DNA from: Steroidobacter agaridevorans
GTDB lineage: Bacteria > Pseudomonadota > Gammaproteobacteria > Steroidobacterales > Steroidobacteraceae
Assembly (NCBI RefSeq): GCF_009932555.1
Contig: NZ_BLJO01000015.1
Location: forward strand, 1 to 47,355
Direction: 5' to 3'
DNA: 47,355 nt
In this document: positions 27,861 to 38,945 of the stretch, piece by piece
Layout: each line of letters begins with the position of its first letter
Position numbering within the stretch: the stretch's first letter is position 1
The notes under the pieces: model-generated
What the model was told of the DNA's origin: nothing
Databases searched by the model: none
The model's input: the letters and a program-made list of their open reading frames with translations, nothing else
Program-made: the position numbers and the translations under genes

Positions 27861-28730
27861 ATGCAGCTACGCTGCGGCCGCCACACGATCGATTTGTCCC
27901 ATCCGCTCGTGATGGGTATCCTCAATGTCACGCCGGATTCGTTTTCCGATGGCGGCCAGTTCATCGACGTATCGCGAGCCGTCGAGCACGCTCTGCGAAT
28001 GATCGAGCAGGGCGCCGGCATGATCGATGTGGGCGGCGAGTCCACTCGACCCGGCGCTGCCGATGTGAGCGAAGCAGAAGAGATCGGTCGCGTCGTGCCC
28101 GTGATCGAAGCGCTCGTCGCTCGCACCTCCATTCCCATCTCCATCGATACCAGCAAAGCCGCCGTGATGTCCGCAGCCGTCGCGGCCGGCGCCAGTTTGA
28201 TCAATGACGTTCGAGCCCTGCGCGAGCCCGGCGCGCTCGAAGCGGCGGCTCGCACCGATGCGGCCGTGTGTCTCATGCACATGCAGGGGCAGCCGCGGAC
28301 CATGCAGCACGAGCCTCGCTACGATGACGTAGTAGGGGAAGTGAGGGCATTCCTGGAGCAGCGGGTCGAGGCCTGTCTGGCTGCCGGAATCGGCCGGGAT
28401 CGTCTGGTTCTTGACCCCGGTATCGGATTCGGCAAGCGGCTTGAGCATAATCTCGCCCTGCTGGCGCACCTGCCCGAGCTGGGCCGTCCAGGATTCGACG
28501 CTGGGCTGCCGCTGCTGGTCGGGGTGTCGCGCAAATCGATGTTCCAGACCTTGCTGGGCCGGCCGGTGGAACAGCGCCTGGCGGGCGGATTGGCCGTGGC
28601 TACGGCCGCCGTGCTGGCCGGGGCTGCTATCCTTCGCGTCCACGACGTGGCCGAGACGGTGGACGCCGTGAAAGTCGCCCAGGCCCTACGCGCTGCCGGT
28701 TATAACGCACGCGCGCCGATTGAAAACTAA
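27861..28730 (+). CDS. folP: Dihydropteroate synthase
   Basis: This 289-residue folate-pathway enzyme condenses the pterin pyrophosphate with p-aminobenzoate; it is the sulfonamide target. Signature motifs are MGILNVTPDSFSDGG, GGESTRPGA, the SIDTSKA strand and GVSRKSMF near the C-terminus. The ATG at 27861 follows the ftsH terminator closely. glmM begins 18 bp after its stop, the conserved folP-glmM pair. Confidence 0.97.
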   Translation: MQLRCGRHTIDLSHPLVMGILNVTPDSFSDGGQFIDVSRAVEHALRMIEQGAGMIDVGGESTRPGAADVSEAEEIGRVVPVIEALVARTSIPISIDTSKAAVMSAAVAAGASLINDVRALREPGALEAAARTDAAVCLMHMQGQPRTMQHEPRYDDVVGEVRAFLEQRVEACLAAGIGRDRLVLDPGIGFGKRLEHNLALLAHLPELGRPGFDAGLPLLVGVSRKSMFQTLLGRPVEQRLAGGLAVATAAVLAGAAILRVHDVAETVDAVKVAQALRAAGYNARAPIEN

Positions 28731-28748
28731 ACACTCGAGGGATTCGTT

Positions 28749-30098
28749 TTGAGCCGCAAGTACTTTGGCACCGATGGCGTGCGTGGCCGCGTTGGCGAGC
28801 ATCCGCTGACCGTGGAATTCGCACTGAAACTGGCGAGCTCGGCGGCGCGTGTGCTCGCGCCGAAGGGCGGGACGGTGCTGGTCGGCAAGGACACGCGCAT
28901 CTCCGGTTATATGTTCGAGTCGGCGCTGGAGGCGGGCTTCGTCGCTTCGGGCGTGAACGTGATGTTGATCGGCCCGCTGCCGACGCCCGGCATCGCCTAT
29001 CTCACCAAACGTTTCGAATGCGACTTCGGCGTGGTGATCAGCGCTTCTCACAATCCGTACGAAGACAACGGCATCAAGTTCTTCGATCGCAACGGCGGCA
29101 AGCTGACCGACGAGATCGAAGCGCAGATCGAGCAGTATCTCGATGAGCCGCCGGTGACCCGCAGCTCGAGCGAGCTCGGTCGCGCAACGCGCGTCGACAA
29201 GTCGCGCGTGCGTTACCAGGAATTCGCGATGAGCACCGTGCCGGGCCTGGATTTGTCGGGCTTCAAGCTGGTGATCGATTGCGCCAACGGCGCCGGTTAC
29301 AAAGTCGGCCCGCGCATCCTCGCCGATCTCGGCGCCGAGATCGTGCCGATCGGCTCCTCGCCGAACGGCCGCAACATCAATTTGAATTGCGGCTCGACGT
29401 CGCCCAGCTTGTTGCAACTCACGGTGCCGGGCGTGCAGGCGCAGGCGGGCATCGCGCTCGACGGCGACGGCGATCGTCTGGTGATGGTCGATAACCTCGG
29501 CCGCACCGTCGATGGCGATCAACTGCTGTACATCATCGCGCGCGACCGTAAGAAGAAGGGGCTGTTGAAGGGACCGGTCGTCGGCACCGTCATGAGCAAT
29601 CTCGGTCTGGAGCATTCGCTGCAGAAAGAGGGCATCGAATTCCGTCGCGCCAAGGTCGGCGATCGTTACGTGATGGAGTTGCTGAAGGAGACCGGCGGCA
29701 CGCTCGGTGGCGAGACCTCGGGCCACCTGCTGGCGCTCGATCACACCACGACCGGCGATGCTTTGATCTGCGCGCTGCAGGTCCTGGCGATCATGAAGGA
29801 GACCGGCAGCAGCCTGGCCGAGCTGGCCGCGCCGATGCCGAAGTATCCGCAGGTGATGGAGAACGTGCGGGTCGCCAAGAAGATCGACCCGTTCAGCTCC
29901 ACCCAGATTACCGAGGCGGTGGCGCGCGCCGAGGCGAAGCTGGCTGGCACGGGCCGCATCGTTCTGCGTCCGTCGGGCACTGAACCCGTGATCCGCGTCA
30001 TGGTCGAAGGCAGGGACGAAAAGCTGGTCAGGGAGATCTGCCGGGAATTGGCCGGTACGGTGGCGGCGGCCGCGGAACAGAAGGTGGCCGTGGGCTAA
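28749..30098 (+). CDS. glmM: Phosphoglucosamine mutase
   Basis: This 449-residue enzyme converts glucosamine-6-P to glucosamine-1-P for peptidoglycan and LPS precursors. It has the active-site phosphoserine S100 in SASHNPYEDNG, the metal loop DGDGDR and the C-terminal RPSGTEPVIRVM phosphate-binding loop. The start is TTG at 28749, preceded by GAGGGA; this gives the family N-terminus SRKYFGTDGVRG directly. Confidence 0.97.
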   Translation: MSRKYFGTDGVRGRVGEHPLTVEFALKLASSAARVLAPKGGTVLVGKDTRISGYMFESALEAGFVASGVNVMLIGPLPTPGIAYLTKRFECDFGVVISASHNPYEDNGIKFFDRNGGKLTDEIEAQIEQYLDEPPVTRSSSELGRATRVDKSRVRYQEFAMSTVPGLDLSGFKLVIDCANGAGYKVGPRILADLGAEIVPIGSSPNGRNINLNCGSTSPSLLQLTVPGVQAQAGIALDGDGDRLVMVDNLGRTVDGDQLLYIIARDRKKKGLLKGPVVGTVMSNLGLEHSLQKEGIEFRRAKVGDRYVMELLKETGGTLGGETSGHLLALDHTTTGDALICALQVLAIMKETGSSLAELAAPMPKYPQVMENVRVAKKIDPFSSTQITEAVARAEAKLAGTGRIVLRPSGTEPVIRVMVEGRDEKLVREICRELAGTVAAAAEQKVAVG

Positions 30099-30199
30099 GT
30101 TGTATAACCTGCGGTTTCGGTTTGATTTCGGCCTGACTCGCCGCTAAGCTTCCGCGCCCTTCGCAGGGCCGCCCGAACACCAACTGTGGAGGTACGCCG

Positions 30200-30958
30200 A
30201 TGCGCCGGCCATTCATTGCCGGGAATTGGAAGATGCACGGCTCGCGCGCCCAGAACGCCGAGTTGATCGAGGGACTGCTGCTCGGGTTGCCGGGGCAGGT
30301 GCCGGTCGATATCGCCGTGTGTCCGCCCAATGTGTACCTGTGGGAAGTGGGGCGGCTGCTGAAGGATTCGATCGTGAAGCTGGGCGCCCAATCGGTGTGC
30401 GCCGAATCGATCGGTGCGTTCACCGGCGAAGCTTCGGCGGCCATGTTGAAGGATGTCGGTTGCACGTATGTGATCGTGGGCCACTCCGAGCGGCGTACGA
30501 TTTATCGCGAGGACGACGCGCTGGTGGCGCGTAAGTTTCTGGCGGCGCAAGCGCAGGGTCTGATCCCGATCCTCTGCGTCGGCGAAACGTTGGAGGAGCG
30601 GGAGAAAGGGCAGACCACGCAAGTGGTGTCCCGGCAGTTGAAAGCGGTTTTGGATGTGGCGGCCCCCGGGGCGCTACAGCAGGCGGTGCTCGCGTACGAG
30701 CCTGTCTGGGCGATCGGTACGGGCAAGAACGCGACGCCGGAGCAGGCGCAGGACGTTCACGCACATATTCGCGCCGAGGTGGCGGCTCGTGATGCTAATA
30801 TCGCGGCCCGTTTGCGGGTGCTGTATGGCGGCAGCGTGAAGGCCGGCAATGCGAAGGAGATCTTCGCGATGCCGGATGTCGACGGTGGACTGATCGGCGG
30901 CGCGTCGCTCAAGGCAGATGAGTTTTTGAAGATCTGCGCGGCGGGTCAAGCTCATTGA
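30200..30958 (+). CDS. tpiA: Triosephosphate isomerase
   Basis: This 252-residue glycolytic enzyme interconverts DHAP and glyceraldehyde-3-P. It has catalytic K11 (GNWKMHG), H95 (GHSERR) and E167 (AYEPVWAIGTG), plus the phosphate-binding YGGSVKAGN. A good GGAGG ribosome site precedes the ATG. It begins about 100 bp after glmM and is followed by secG, a classical gammaproteobacterial order. Confidence 0.98.
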   Translation: MRRPFIAGNWKMHGSRAQNAELIEGLLLGLPGQVPVDIAVCPPNVYLWEVGRLLKDSIVKLGAQSVCAESIGAFTGEASAAMLKDVGCTYVIVGHSERRTIYREDDALVARKFLAAQAQGLIPILCVGETLEEREKGQTTQVVSRQLKAVLDVAAPGALQQAVLAYEPVWAIGTGKNATPEQAQDVHAHIRAEVAARDANIAARLRVLYGGSVKAGNAKEIFAMPDVDGGLIGGASLKADEFLKICAAGQAH

Positions 30959-30992
30959 AGACCGGGCTCATTAAGAGCGGAATTGGAATCGT

Positions 30993-31415
30993 ATGAACTG
31001 GTTACATTCGGCGGTGGTGATTTTTCACCTGTTGATCGCCGCGGCCATTGTGGCGCTGGTGTTGCTCCAGCGAGGCAAGGGCGCCGATGCAGGCGCCGGC
31101 TTCGGCGCGGGCGCGTCGGGCACGGTGTTCGGTGCTCGTGGCTCGGCGTCGTTCCTGTCTCGCACGACGGCGACGCTCGCAGCGTTGTTCATCGTGACCA
31201 GCTTGACGCTGGCCTATCTGGGCGGTCGCGCGCCAGATGCGCCGAAGAGCGTGATCGATCGCGTGAATTTGCAGGACAAGGCGCCTGAGCTGCCCGCCAC
31301 GACGCCGGCGACGCCGCCTGCGAATCCAGCGAGCAATCAGGTAGTAGAACCGGCGGTAGAAAAGCCCGCGGAACCGGCCCCTCAACCGGCTCCGAGTGAA
31401 CCGCCGAAACAGTAG
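30993..31415 (+). CDS. secG: Preprotein translocase subunit SecG
   Basis: This 140-residue subunit of the SecYEG channel has two membrane helices (about 5-24 and 57-76) flanking the conserved [15 protein letters not shown] segment. The C-terminal 60 residues are a Pro/Ala/Glu-rich cytoplasmic or linker tail, longer than in E. coli SecG (110 residues) but common in this group. tRNA-Leu follows 44 bp later. Confidence 0.95.
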   Translation: MNWLHSAVVIFHLLIAAAIVALVLLQRGKGADAGAGFGAGASGTVFGARGSASFLSRTTATLAALFIVTSLTLAYLGGRAPDAPKSVIDRVNLQDKAPELPATTPATPPANPASNQVVEPAVEKPAEPAPQPAPSEPPKQ

Positions 31416-31459
31416 AAGGTTTTTGAGCGAGACAAAGAAACTCGCAAGTCGATTTCAGT

Positions 31460-31544
31460 GCGGCTGTGGTGGAACTGGTAGACACGCTACTTTGAGGTGG
31501 TAGTGGAGCAATCCGTGGAGGTTCGAGTCCTCTCAGCCGCACCA
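31460..31544 (+). tRNA. tRNA-Leu (anticodon GAG)
   Basis: This 85-nt class II tRNA has an acceptor stem of GCGGCTG (31460-31466) and CAGCCGC (31534-31540), with discriminator A and encoded CCA. The anticodon loop TTGAGGT gives GAG, reading CUC/CUU. There is a long variable arm, and the T-arm is GGTTCGAGTCC. It lies between secG and nuoA, as in Xanthomonadales-like genomes. Confidence 0.97.
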
Positions 31545-31833
31545 TTTATATTCGATAACAAAGAATTCACTTCCCGCCCGGGAGCGCGCCTTCCGCAGCC
31601 TCCCGCAGATGCTTGCCAACTGCCTGATTCAGCGTATCCTGCGCCCGCCTTCCAGCGGCGGGTGGCGTAGTCCAGCGTTGATTCGACTGCGCACAACTAC
31701 CGCTGTTTTTCGGCTGTTTCGAGGGTTCTTCGCCGAAGAAGGCTGCCTTCGTGCAATTCTTATAGAACCCTTTTTGGACCGGCCTGATACAATGCGCGCC
31801 GCCGCCGGACCCGGCGCGTCAGCGACTTACGCG

Positions 31834-32190
31834 ATGTTGCAGAACTACGTTCCCATCCTGATTTTTCTGGGCGTGGCCGCCGTGCTCGGCTCCGTGCTCA
31901 TCGGCCTGGGCTTCCTGCTCGGCCCCCGCAAACCCGATGCCGAAAAACTCTCCGCTTACGAGTGCGGCTTCGAGGCTTATTCCGATACGCGCATGAAATT
32001 CGACGTGCGTTATTACCTGGTGGCCATCCTGTTCATCGTGTTCGACCTGGAAATCGCCTTCCTGTTTCCGTGGGCGGTCGCGCTCGACGCGGTCGGCATG
32101 GTCGGGCTCGCCGCCATGGGGGTGTTTCTGCTGATCCTGGTGGTGGGCTTCGTGTACGAGTGGAAGAAGGGGGCGTTGGAATGGGATTGA
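31834..32190 (+). CDS. nuoA: NADH-quinone oxidoreductase subunit A
   Basis: This 118-residue complex I membrane subunit has three helices. Conserved segments are [44 protein letters not shown] and a C-terminal [10 protein letters not shown]. The ATG at 31834 gives [12 protein letters not shown]; the frame continues upstream (for example ATG at 31792) without conserved sequence. It is the first gene of the nuo operon and overlaps nuoB by 10 bp. The 289 bp between tRNA-Leu and nuoA hold a small TTCTTC/GAAGAA hairpin (31726-31740) and no clear promoter. Confidence 0.95.
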   Translation: MLQNYVPILIFLGVAAVLGSVLIGLGFLLGPRKPDAEKLSAYECGFEAYSDTRMKFDVRYYLVAILFIVFDLEIAFLFPWAVALDAVGMVGLAAMGVFLLILVVGFVYEWKKGALEWD

Positions 32191-32684
32191 CGGCTCCCAC
32201 GGCGGAAACGCCGGACGCCGCGGTAACTCAACGCGGCTTCATGACCACCACGGTCGATTCGCTCATGAACTGGGCGCGCACCGGTTCGATGTGGCCGATG
32301 ACTTTCGGTCTCGCCTGTTGTGCGGTCGAGATGATGCACGCGGGCGCGGCCCGCTATGACCTCGATCGTTTCGGCGTGGTGTTCCGCCCGAGCCCGCGTC
32401 AGTCGGACGTGATGATCGTGGCCGGCACGCTGGTGAACAAAATGGCGCCGGCGCTGCGCAAGGTCTATGACCAGATGCCCGAGCCCCGTTGGGTCATCTC
32501 GATGGGTTCCTGCGCCAATGGCGGCGGTTACTACCACTACTCGTACGCGGTGGTGCGCGGCTGCGACCGGATCGTTCCGGTCGATGTGTACGTGCCGGGC
32601 TGCCCGCCGAGTGCCGAAGCATTGCTGTACGGCATCCTGCAATTGCAGAACAAGATCCGCCGCACCAGCACGATCGCCCGTTGA
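32181..32684 (+). CDS. nuoB: NADH-quinone oxidoreductase subunit B
   Basis: This 167-residue peripheral-arm subunit carries the terminal N2 4Fe-4S cluster. The ligands are C46 and C47 ([10 protein letters not shown]), C111 ([11 protein letters not shown]) and C141 ([12 protein letters not shown]). The ATG at 32181 lies inside the end of nuoA (10-bp overlap). The N-terminal 20 residues are variable, as in the family. Confidence 0.97.
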   Translation: MGLTAPTAETPDAAVTQRGFMTTTVDSLMNWARTGSMWPMTFGLACCAVEMMHAGAARYDLDRFGVVFRPSPRQSDVMIVAGTLVNKMAPALRKVYDQMPEPRWVISMGSCANGGGYYHYSYAVVRGCDRIVPVDVYVPGCPPSAEALLYGILQLQNKIRRTSTIAR

Positions 32685-32711
32685 TTCGGGCTTAGGTTTA
32701 GCGAGAACTGG

Positions 32712-33431
32712 ATGAGTTCACGTACCGAGACATTGGCCTCGCGACTGACGGCGCGCTTTGCTCAAGAGCTGCGTCCGCTGCCGGCGTTGCCCAACGAAGT
32801 TGCGTTCGAAGTCGACGCCGCCAACTTGATTGCTGTGTGCCGCGAGCTGCGTGACAACGCAGAGTTCGGCTTCGAGCAGCTGATCGATCTGGCCGGCGTG
32901 GACTATCTGGATTACGGCCGCGAAGAGTGGAACACGCTGGCATCGACCGCCACCGGTTTCAGCCGCGGCGTGAATCGCATCAAGGAACATGTCAGCGAGG
33001 AGACGAAGCAGCCGCGCTTCGCCGTCATCTATCAGCTGCTCTCGATTTCCAACAACTGGCGCCTGCGCCTGCGCTGCTTCACCAACGAAGGCGAGCCGCC
33101 GGTGATCGATTCCGTCTACGACGTGTGGAACAGCGCCAACTGGTTCGAGCGCGAGGCCTTCGATCTGTTCGGCATCATGTTCCGGAATCATCCGGACCTG
33201 CGCCGCATCCTCACCGACTACGGCTTCATCGGCCATCCGTTCCGCAAGGATTTCCCGCTGATCGGCAACGTCGAGGTCAAGTACGACACGGCCAAGGGCC
33301 GCGTCGTTTACCAGCCGGTGACCATCGAGCCGCGCACGCTCGTGCCGCGCGTCATTCGCGAAGACAACCGTTACGACCAGGTGCTCAAGGAAGTCCCGGT
33401 CGGCGCTGCTGCCTCGCCCGCGAATCGCTGA
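32712..33431 (+). CDS. nuoC: NADH-quinone oxidoreductase subunit C
   Basis: This 239-residue 30-kDa-type subunit has the family signature [20 protein letters not shown] followed by [13 protein letters not shown]. It is a separate gene rather than the NuoCD fusion of E. coli. It begins 27 bp after nuoB and ends 8 bp before nuoD. Confidence 0.97.
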   Translation: MSSRTETLASRLTARFAQELRPLPALPNEVAFEVDAANLIAVCRELRDNAEFGFEQLIDLAGVDYLDYGREEWNTLASTATGFSRGVNRIKEHVSEETKQPRFAVIYQLLSISNNWRLRLRCFTNEGEPPVIDSVYDVWNSANWFEREAFDLFGIMFRNHPDLRRILTDYGFIGHPFRKDFPLIGNVEVKYDTAKGRVVYQPVTIEPRTLVPRVIREDNRYDQVLKEVPVGAAASPANR

Positions 33432-33439
33432 GTTCTGAC

Positions 33440-34693
33440 ATGGCAGACATTCATAATTTCACGCTGAACTTCGGCCCGCAGCATCCTGCCGCGCACGGCG
33501 TCTTGCGCCTGGTGCTGGAGATGGATGGCGAGGTCATCCAGAAGGCCGATCCGCACATCGGTCTGTTGCATCGGGGCACCGAGAAGCTCGCCGAGTCCAA
33601 GCCGTTCAATCAATCGATCGGCTACATGGATCGTCTCGACTACGTGTCGATGATGTGCAACGAGCACGCCTATGTGATGGCGATCGAGAAGCTGCTCGGC
33701 ATCAAGGTGCCGGAGCGCGCTCAATACATCCGTGTGATGTTCGATGAGATCACTCGCATCCTGAATCACTTGATGTGGCTCGGTGCGCACGGCCTCGACA
33801 TCGGCGCGATGACCGTCTTCTTGTATGCGTTCCGTGAGCGCGAAGACCTGATGGACTGCTACGAGGCAGTGTCGGGCACGCGCATGCACGCGACTTACTA
33901 TCGTCCGGGCGGCGTGTATCGCGACCTGCCGGACACGATGCCGAAGTATCAGCCGTCGAAGTGGCGCTCGCAGACCGACGTGGATCGGCTCAACGAGCGT
34001 CGTCGCGGCAGCATGCTCGACTTCATCGATGACTTCTGCGCGCGCTTCCCCGCGAACGTCGATGAGTATGAAACATTGCTCACCGACAACCGCATCTGGA
34101 AACAGCGCACGGTGAACATCGGCGTCGTATCGCCGGAGCGGGCGCTGCAGCTCGGCTTCACTGGCGCGATGCTGCGCGGTTCCGGTATCGAATGGGACCT
34201 GCGCAAGAAGCAGCCGTACGAAGTGTACGACCGCATGGACTTCGACATTCCGGTCGGCGTGAACGGCGATTGCTACGATCGTTATCTGGTGCGCATCGAA
34301 GAGATGCGTCAGTCGAATCGCATCGTCAAGCAGTGCGTCGACTGGCTGCGCGCCAATCCCGGCCCGGTGATGCTGGAAGATCACAAGGTCTCCGCACCGA
34401 AGCGCGAAGAGATGAAGGGCGACATGGAATCGCTGATTCATCACTTCAAATTGTTCACCGAAGGTTACTGCGTGCCGGCGGGCGAGACCTACGCCGCCGT
34501 GGAAGCGCCGAAAGGCGAATTCGGTATTTATCTGGTGTCCGATGGCGCCAACAAGCCCTATCGCGTGAAGTGTCGCGCGCCGGGCTTTGCACATCTCGCT
34601 TCGCTGGAAGAGATGGTGCAGGGTCACTTGCTGGCGGACGTGGTGGCCGTGATCGGCACCCAGGACATCGTATTCGGGGAAGTCGACCGATGA
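33440..34693 (+). CDS. nuoD: NADH-quinone oxidoreductase subunit D
   Basis: This 417-residue 49-kDa-type subunit forms part of the quinone site with NuoB. It starts [20 protein letters not shown], the conserved quinone-pocket loop, and has [31 protein letters not shown] and the C-terminal IVFGEVDR. The ATG at 33440 is chosen over the longer frame, which runs through nuoC. Its stop overlaps the nuoE start (ATGA). Confidence 0.97.
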   Translation: MADIHNFTLNFGPQHPAAHGVLRLVLEMDGEVIQKADPHIGLLHRGTEKLAESKPFNQSIGYMDRLDYVSMMCNEHAYVMAIEKLLGIKVPERAQYIRVMFDEITRILNHLMWLGAHGLDIGAMTVFLYAFREREDLMDCYEAVSGTRMHATYYRPGGVYRDLPDTMPKYQPSKWRSQTDVDRLNERRRGSMLDFIDDFCARFPANVDEYETLLTDNRIWKQRTVNIGVVSPERALQLGFTGAMLRGSGIEWDLRKKQPYEVYDRMDFDIPVGVNGDCYDRYLVRIEEMRQSNRIVKQCVDWLRANPGPVMLEDHKVSAPKREEMKGDMESLIHHFKLFTEGYCVPAGETYAAVEAPKGEFGIYLVSDGANKPYRVKCRAPGFAHLASLEEMVQGHLLADVVAVIGTQDIVFGEVDR

Positions 34694-35277
34694 GCGGCAC
34701 GCAAGATCCAGGTTCCAACGACGGCGGCAAGAGCGCGCCGGAGTTGAATGAAATCGATACGGGTGAAGTCGCTCACGACGCGCCGCACGGTCGCAAGAGC
34801 ATTCTGTCCGAGCATGCGCGCCATGAAATCGATCATTGGCTGACGAAGTTTCCGCCGGATCGCAAGCGCTCGGCGGTGATCGCGGCGCTACGCGCCGTGC
34901 AGCACGACATCGGCGGCTACCTCACCAAGGAATCGATGGACGCGGTCGCCGAGTACATCGGCCTGCCGCCGATCCAGGTCTACGAGGTCGCGACGTTCTA
35001 TTCGATGTTCGAGACCAAGCCGGTAGGCCGCCACAGCATCTCGGTGTGCACCAACATCTCCTGCATGTTGTGCGGCGGCGAGGAAATGTTGTCGCACGTC
35101 GAGAAGCGGCTCGGCATCAAGGTGGGCGAGAGCACGCCTGATGGCCGCTTCTTCCTGAAGCGCGAAGAGGAATGTCTGGCCGCGTGTAACAACGCGCCGA
35201 TGATGATGGTCGACCACGTGTACTTCGAGAATCTCACGCCCGAGAAGATCGACGAGATTCTGGATCGGCACAAGTAA
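34690..35277 (+). CDS. nuoE: NADH-quinone oxidoreductase subunit E
   Basis: This 195-residue 24-kDa-type thioredoxin-fold subunit binds the N1a 2Fe-2S cluster through C120, C125, C162 and C166 (CTNISC; CLAAC). About 35 N-terminal residues (Gly/Asp/Glu-rich) precede the conserved [14 protein letters not shown]. The ATG at 34690 overlaps the nuoD stop by 4 bp. Confidence 0.96.
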   Translation: MSGTQDPGSNDGGKSAPELNEIDTGEVAHDAPHGRKSILSEHARHEIDHWLTKFPPDRKRSAVIAALRAVQHDIGGYLTKESMDAVAEYIGLPPIQVYEVATFYSMFETKPVGRHSISVCTNISCMLCGGEEMLSHVEKRLGIKVGESTPDGRFFLKREEECLAACNNAPMMMVDHVYFENLTPEKIDEILDRHK

Positions 35278-35307
35278 GGTCGCGAGACTCAACAGCCATC
35301 GCCAACC

Positions 35308-36642
35308 ATGACTGACGAATCAAACAAACTGCTGTTAGGCAAGTACGCGAGCAACTTCGTCTGCTTCGCGACGCTCGGTATGGAGCGTCCGTCGTCGATC
35401 GAGAGCTATCGCAAGACCGGCGGCTACGAAGTGTGGGAGAAGATCCTGCGCGAGAAGACGCCGAAGGAAGAGATCATCGAGCAGGTGAAGGCTTCCGGCC
35501 TGCGTGGCCGCGGCGGCGCCGGCTTCCCGACGGGCATGAAGTGGAGCTTCATGCCGCGCAATGCGCCGGGCCAGAAATACGTCGTCTGTAATTCGGACGA
35601 GAGCGAGCCAGGCACCTGCCACGACCGCGACATCCTGCGCTACAACCCGCATGCGCTGATCGAAGGTATGGCCATCGGTGGTTACTGCATGGGCGCCTCG
35701 GTTGGTTACAACTACATCCGCGGCGAGTTCCTCGATGAGCCCGTGCCGCGTTTCGAAGAAGCGTTGAAAGAGGCTTATGCCGCGGGCTTGCTCGGCAAGA
35801 ATCTGCTGGGCTCGGGCGTGGACTTCGATTTGTTTTCGTTCGTCGGCGCGGGTGCGTACATCTGCGGCGAGGAAACTGCGTTGCTGGAATCGTTGGAAGG
35901 CAAGCAGGGTCGGCCGCGTTTCAAGCCGCCGTTCCCGGCGAACTTCGGCTTGTACGGCAAGCCCACGACGATCAACAACACGCAGAGCTATGCGTCGGTG
36001 CCGACGATTCTGCGCAAGGGGCCGAAGTGGTTCACCGAGCTCGGCGTGCCGAACGCCGGCGGCACGATGATCTTCTCGATCTCCGGCCACGTGAACAAGC
36101 CGCAGAACATCGAGCTGCCGCTCGGCATTCCGTTCAAGGACCTGCTGGAGATCTGCGGCGGCATCCGCAACGGTCGCAAGTTGAAAGCCGTGATCCCTGG
36201 CGGTGTGTCCGTGCCGGTCGTGCCCGGCGACGCGATGATGACCGCGACGATGGATTACGACGGCGTGCGCAAAGTCGGCTCGAGCCTCGGCACCGGCTCG
36301 ATGATCGTGATGGACGACACGACGTGCATGGTGCGCGCTCTCGAGCGCATCTCTCGTTTCTATTACGCCGAGTCGTGCGGTCAGTGCACGCCGTGCCGTG
36401 AAGGCACCGGCTGGATGAACCGCATGTTGAAGCGAATGCTGGCGGGGCAGGGCAAGAAGTCCGATCTGGACATGCTGGTCGACGTCGCCAACAAGATCGA
36501 AGGCCACACCATTTGCGCCTTCGGCGACGCCGCCGCCTGGCCGGTGCAGAGCTTCATGAAGCACTTCCGGCACGAATTCGAATACATCATCGAGCATGGC
36601 CACAGCATCGTCGAACGCGATCGCCGTGCGGCCGCTGCTTAA
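35308..36642 (+). CDS. nuoF: NADH-quinone oxidoreductase subunit F
   Basis: This 444-residue 51-kDa-type subunit oxidises NADH. It has the NADH/FMN loop [16 protein letters not shown], the [13 protein letters not shown] segment and the N3 4Fe-4S ligands C357, C360, C363 and C403 ([18 protein letters not shown]). A 125-bp spacer to nuoG, with no gene seen in it, is the largest gap inside the operon. Confidence 0.97.
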   Translation: MTDESNKLLLGKYASNFVCFATLGMERPSSIESYRKTGGYEVWEKILREKTPKEEIIEQVKASGLRGRGGAGFPTGMKWSFMPRNAPGQKYVVCNSDESEPGTCHDRDILRYNPHALIEGMAIGGYCMGASVGYNYIRGEFLDEPVPRFEEALKEAYAAGLLGKNLLGSGVDFDLFSFVGAGAYICGEETALLESLEGKQGRPRFKPPFPANFGLYGKPTTINNTQSYASVPTILRKGPKWFTELGVPNAGGTMIFSISGHVNKPQNIELPLGIPFKDLLEICGGIRNGRKLKAVIPGGVSVPVVPGDAMMTATMDYDGVRKVGSSLGTGSMIVMDDTTCMVRALERISRFYYAESCGQCTPCREGTGWMNRMLKRMLAGQGKKSDLDMLVDVANKIEGHTICAFGDAAAWPVQSFMKHFRHEFEYIIEHGHSIVERDRRAAAA

Positions 36643-36767
36643 CGAGTGTGCGGCGACCAACCCGAACCGAATGAATCGACTACCCTGAGCCAGATGCAAC
36701 CGATGCCCGTAAGACCATCTGAATCGAGCAACCGCCCGTCGGTGGCCTGGAAGGGTCAGGATTGAAT

Positions 36768-38945
36768 ATGAGTGACGAGGTCAATATTGAAGTCAATGGC
36801 GTGCCGATGAAGGCGCGCAAGGGTCAGATGGTGATCCAGGTGACGGACGCGAACGACGTGTACGTTCCGCGTTTCTGTTACCACGAGAAGTTGCCGATCG
36901 CCGCCAACTGCCGCATGTGCCTGGTGGAGGTGGAGAAGGCGCCCAAGCCGATGCCGGCGTGCGCTACTCCCGTCGCCGAAGGCATGAAAGTTTTCACCAA
37001 GTCGCCGAAAGCCATCGCCGCGCAGCGCGCCGTGATGGAGTTCCTGCTGATCAATCACCCGCTCGACTGCCCGATCTGCGATCAGGGCGGCGAATGTGAG
37101 CTGCAGGATCTGGCGATGGGCTTCGGCCGCGACATCTCTCGCTACAGCGAGCGCAAGCGCGTCGTCAAAGACAAGAACCTCGGCCCGCTCGTGTCCACCG
37201 ACATGACCCGCTGCATTCACTGCACCCGCTGCGTGCGCTTCACGCAGGACGTGCAGGGATTCCAGGAGCTGGGCACCGTCGGCCGCGGCGAAATGACCGA
37301 GATCGGCACGTTCATCGAAAAGAGCGTCGATCACGAGCTGTCGGCCAACATCATCGATCTGTGCCCGGTCGGCGCGTTGAACAACAAGCCGTACCGCTAT
37401 CGCGCCCGTGCCTGGGAAATGACTCAGCATCCGCTGATCTCTCCGCATGACGCCGTCGGCACCAACATCTACGCACACGTGCTGCGTGGTCGCGTGATGC
37501 GCATCGTGCCGCGTGCCAACGAAGACGTGAACGAGACCTGGATCGCCGACCGCGATCGGTTCAGCTACCAGGGCATCTACAGCGAAGATCGCCTCCTGAA
37601 GCCTTCCATCCGTGAGAACGGCGTGCTGCAGGAAACCGATTGGGAAACGGCGCTGCAGAAGGTTGCCGAGAAGCTGGGCCGCATCGCCAAACAACATGGC
37701 GGCGGACAGATCGGCGCGGTCGCTTCGCCGAACTCGACGTTGGAAGAGCTGTTCCTGTTGTCGCGCGTCGCGCGTGGCCTCGGCAGTGCGAACCTGGACC
37801 ATCGTCTGCGTCGTTCGGACTTCCGCGACGAAGAGAGCGATCCGTTGTTCCCGTCCCTCGGTGTTTCGATCAAGGAACTCGAGACGGCAAACAGCGTGCT
37901 GGTCATCGGCTCGAACATCCGAAAGGAAGTGCCGCTGCTCGCGCACCGCATCCGCAAGGCTGCGCTGAAGGGCGGCAAGGTGTCCTTCATCAACGCGAAG
38001 CGTTACGACTATTTGTTCCCGGTCGCGGGTTATCTCGCCTCGAACGGCATCGGCTCGCTCGATCATCTGATCGCAGTGGCCGCCGCCGCGATCAATGCGA
38101 GCGGCAAGACCGCGCCGGCGTCGATCGCGTCGCTGGTGGGTCAAGCTCAGCCGAACGACACGCACAAAGCCATTGCTCAGCAGCTGAGCGAAGGCGAGCG
38201 TCGGTTGATCCTGCTCGGTGCGATTGCTCAGCGCGATCCGGCGTTCGCCGATCTGCGCCTGGTCGCGGGCGCGCTGGCTGAAGTCACGGGCGCGACGCTC
38301 GGTTATCTGCCGGAAGGCGGCAATGCCGTCGGCGCGCACATCGTCGGCTTCCTGCCGGGTCGCTCGATCGGTGGCGGGGCAATGTCATCGCCGGGCTTGA
38401 ACGTCGCCGACATGTTCGCGGCCAAGCTCAAGGCTTACATCGTATTCGGCGCCGTTGAGCCGAAGCTCGATATCGCGGCCGAGAACGTGAGCGCTGCGCT
38501 GGAAGGCGCGGAGTTCGTCGTTGCGCTGTCGCCGTACTCGACTGCGGCTCAGTTCGCCGATGTGGTGTTGCCGATCGGCACGTTCGCCGAAACGGCGGGC
38601 ACGTATGTGAACCTCGAAGGCCGCTGGCAGAGCGTGCCGGGCGCCGCATCGCCGGTGGGTGAGTCGCGGCCGGGTTGGAAGGTGTTGCGCGTGCTTGGCA
38701 ATCTCCTCAACCTGCCTGGCTTCGAGTACACCGCGGCCGATCAGGTCACCGCCGATATTCGCAAGGCACTCGATGAAAGCCAGACGTTCACAGCCAAGCC
38801 GGTGACACGCACGTTGCAGGCGAAGGCGGCGGGTGCTCCGGTCGTGCGCGATGTGCCGATTTACCAGGTGGACGCCATGGTCCGCCGTTCGTCGGCATTG
38901 CAGAACACGCGTGAAGGTCGCGAAGAACGAGGAGTCGGCGCGTGA
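36768..38945 (+). CDS. nuoG: NADH-quinone oxidoreductase subunit G
   Basis: This 725-residue 75-kDa-type subunit has an N-terminal 2Fe-2S ferredoxin domain ([16 protein letters not shown]), a 4Fe-4S part ([15 protein letters not shown]) and a second site ([10 protein letters not shown]), followed by a molybdopterin-oxidoreductase-like domain that is non-catalytic in complex I. The ATG at 36768 after GGGTCAGGA is preferred to an in-frame TTG two codons upstream. Its TGA overlaps the nuoH GTG start. Confidence 0.96.
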   Translation: MSDEVNIEVNGVPMKARKGQMVIQVTDANDVYVPRFCYHEKLPIAANCRMCLVEVEKAPKPMPACATPVAEGMKVFTKSPKAIAAQRAVMEFLLINHPLDCPICDQGGECELQDLAMGFGRDISRYSERKRVVKDKNLGPLVSTDMTRCIHCTRCVRFTQDVQGFQELGTVGRGEMTEIGTFIEKSVDHELSANIIDLCPVGALNNKPYRYRARAWEMTQHPLISPHDAVGTNIYAHVLRGRVMRIVPRANEDVNETWIADRDRFSYQGIYSEDRLLKPSIRENGVLQETDWETALQKVAEKLGRIAKQHGGGQIGAVASPNSTLEELFLLSRVARGLGSANLDHRLRRSDFRDEESDPLFPSLGVSIKELETANSVLVIGSNIRKEVPLLAHRIRKAALKGGKVSFINAKRYDYLFPVAGYLASNGIGSLDHLIAVAAAAINASGKTAPASIASLVGQAQPNDTHKAIAQQLSEGERRLILLGAIAQRDPAFADLRLVAGALAEVTGATLGYLPEGGNAVGAHIVGFLPGRSIGGGAMSSPGLNVADMFAAKLKAYIVFGAVEPKLDIAAENVSAALEGAEFVVALSPYSTAAQFADVVLPIGTFAETAGTYVNLEGRWQSVPGAASPVGESRPGWKVLRVLGNLLNLPGFEYTAADQVTADIRKALDESQTFTAKPVTRTLQAKAAGAPVVRDVPIYQVDAMVRRSSALQNTREGREERGVGA

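Noticed and set aside
30103-30108. TATAAC after glmM as a tpiA promoter
   Set aside because: No -35 element at proper spacing, so it cannot be supported from sequence alone.
31788-31793. TACAAT upstream of nuoA as a -10 element
   Set aside because: No acceptable -35 at 16-18 bp; the nearby TTGGAC is only 8 bp away.
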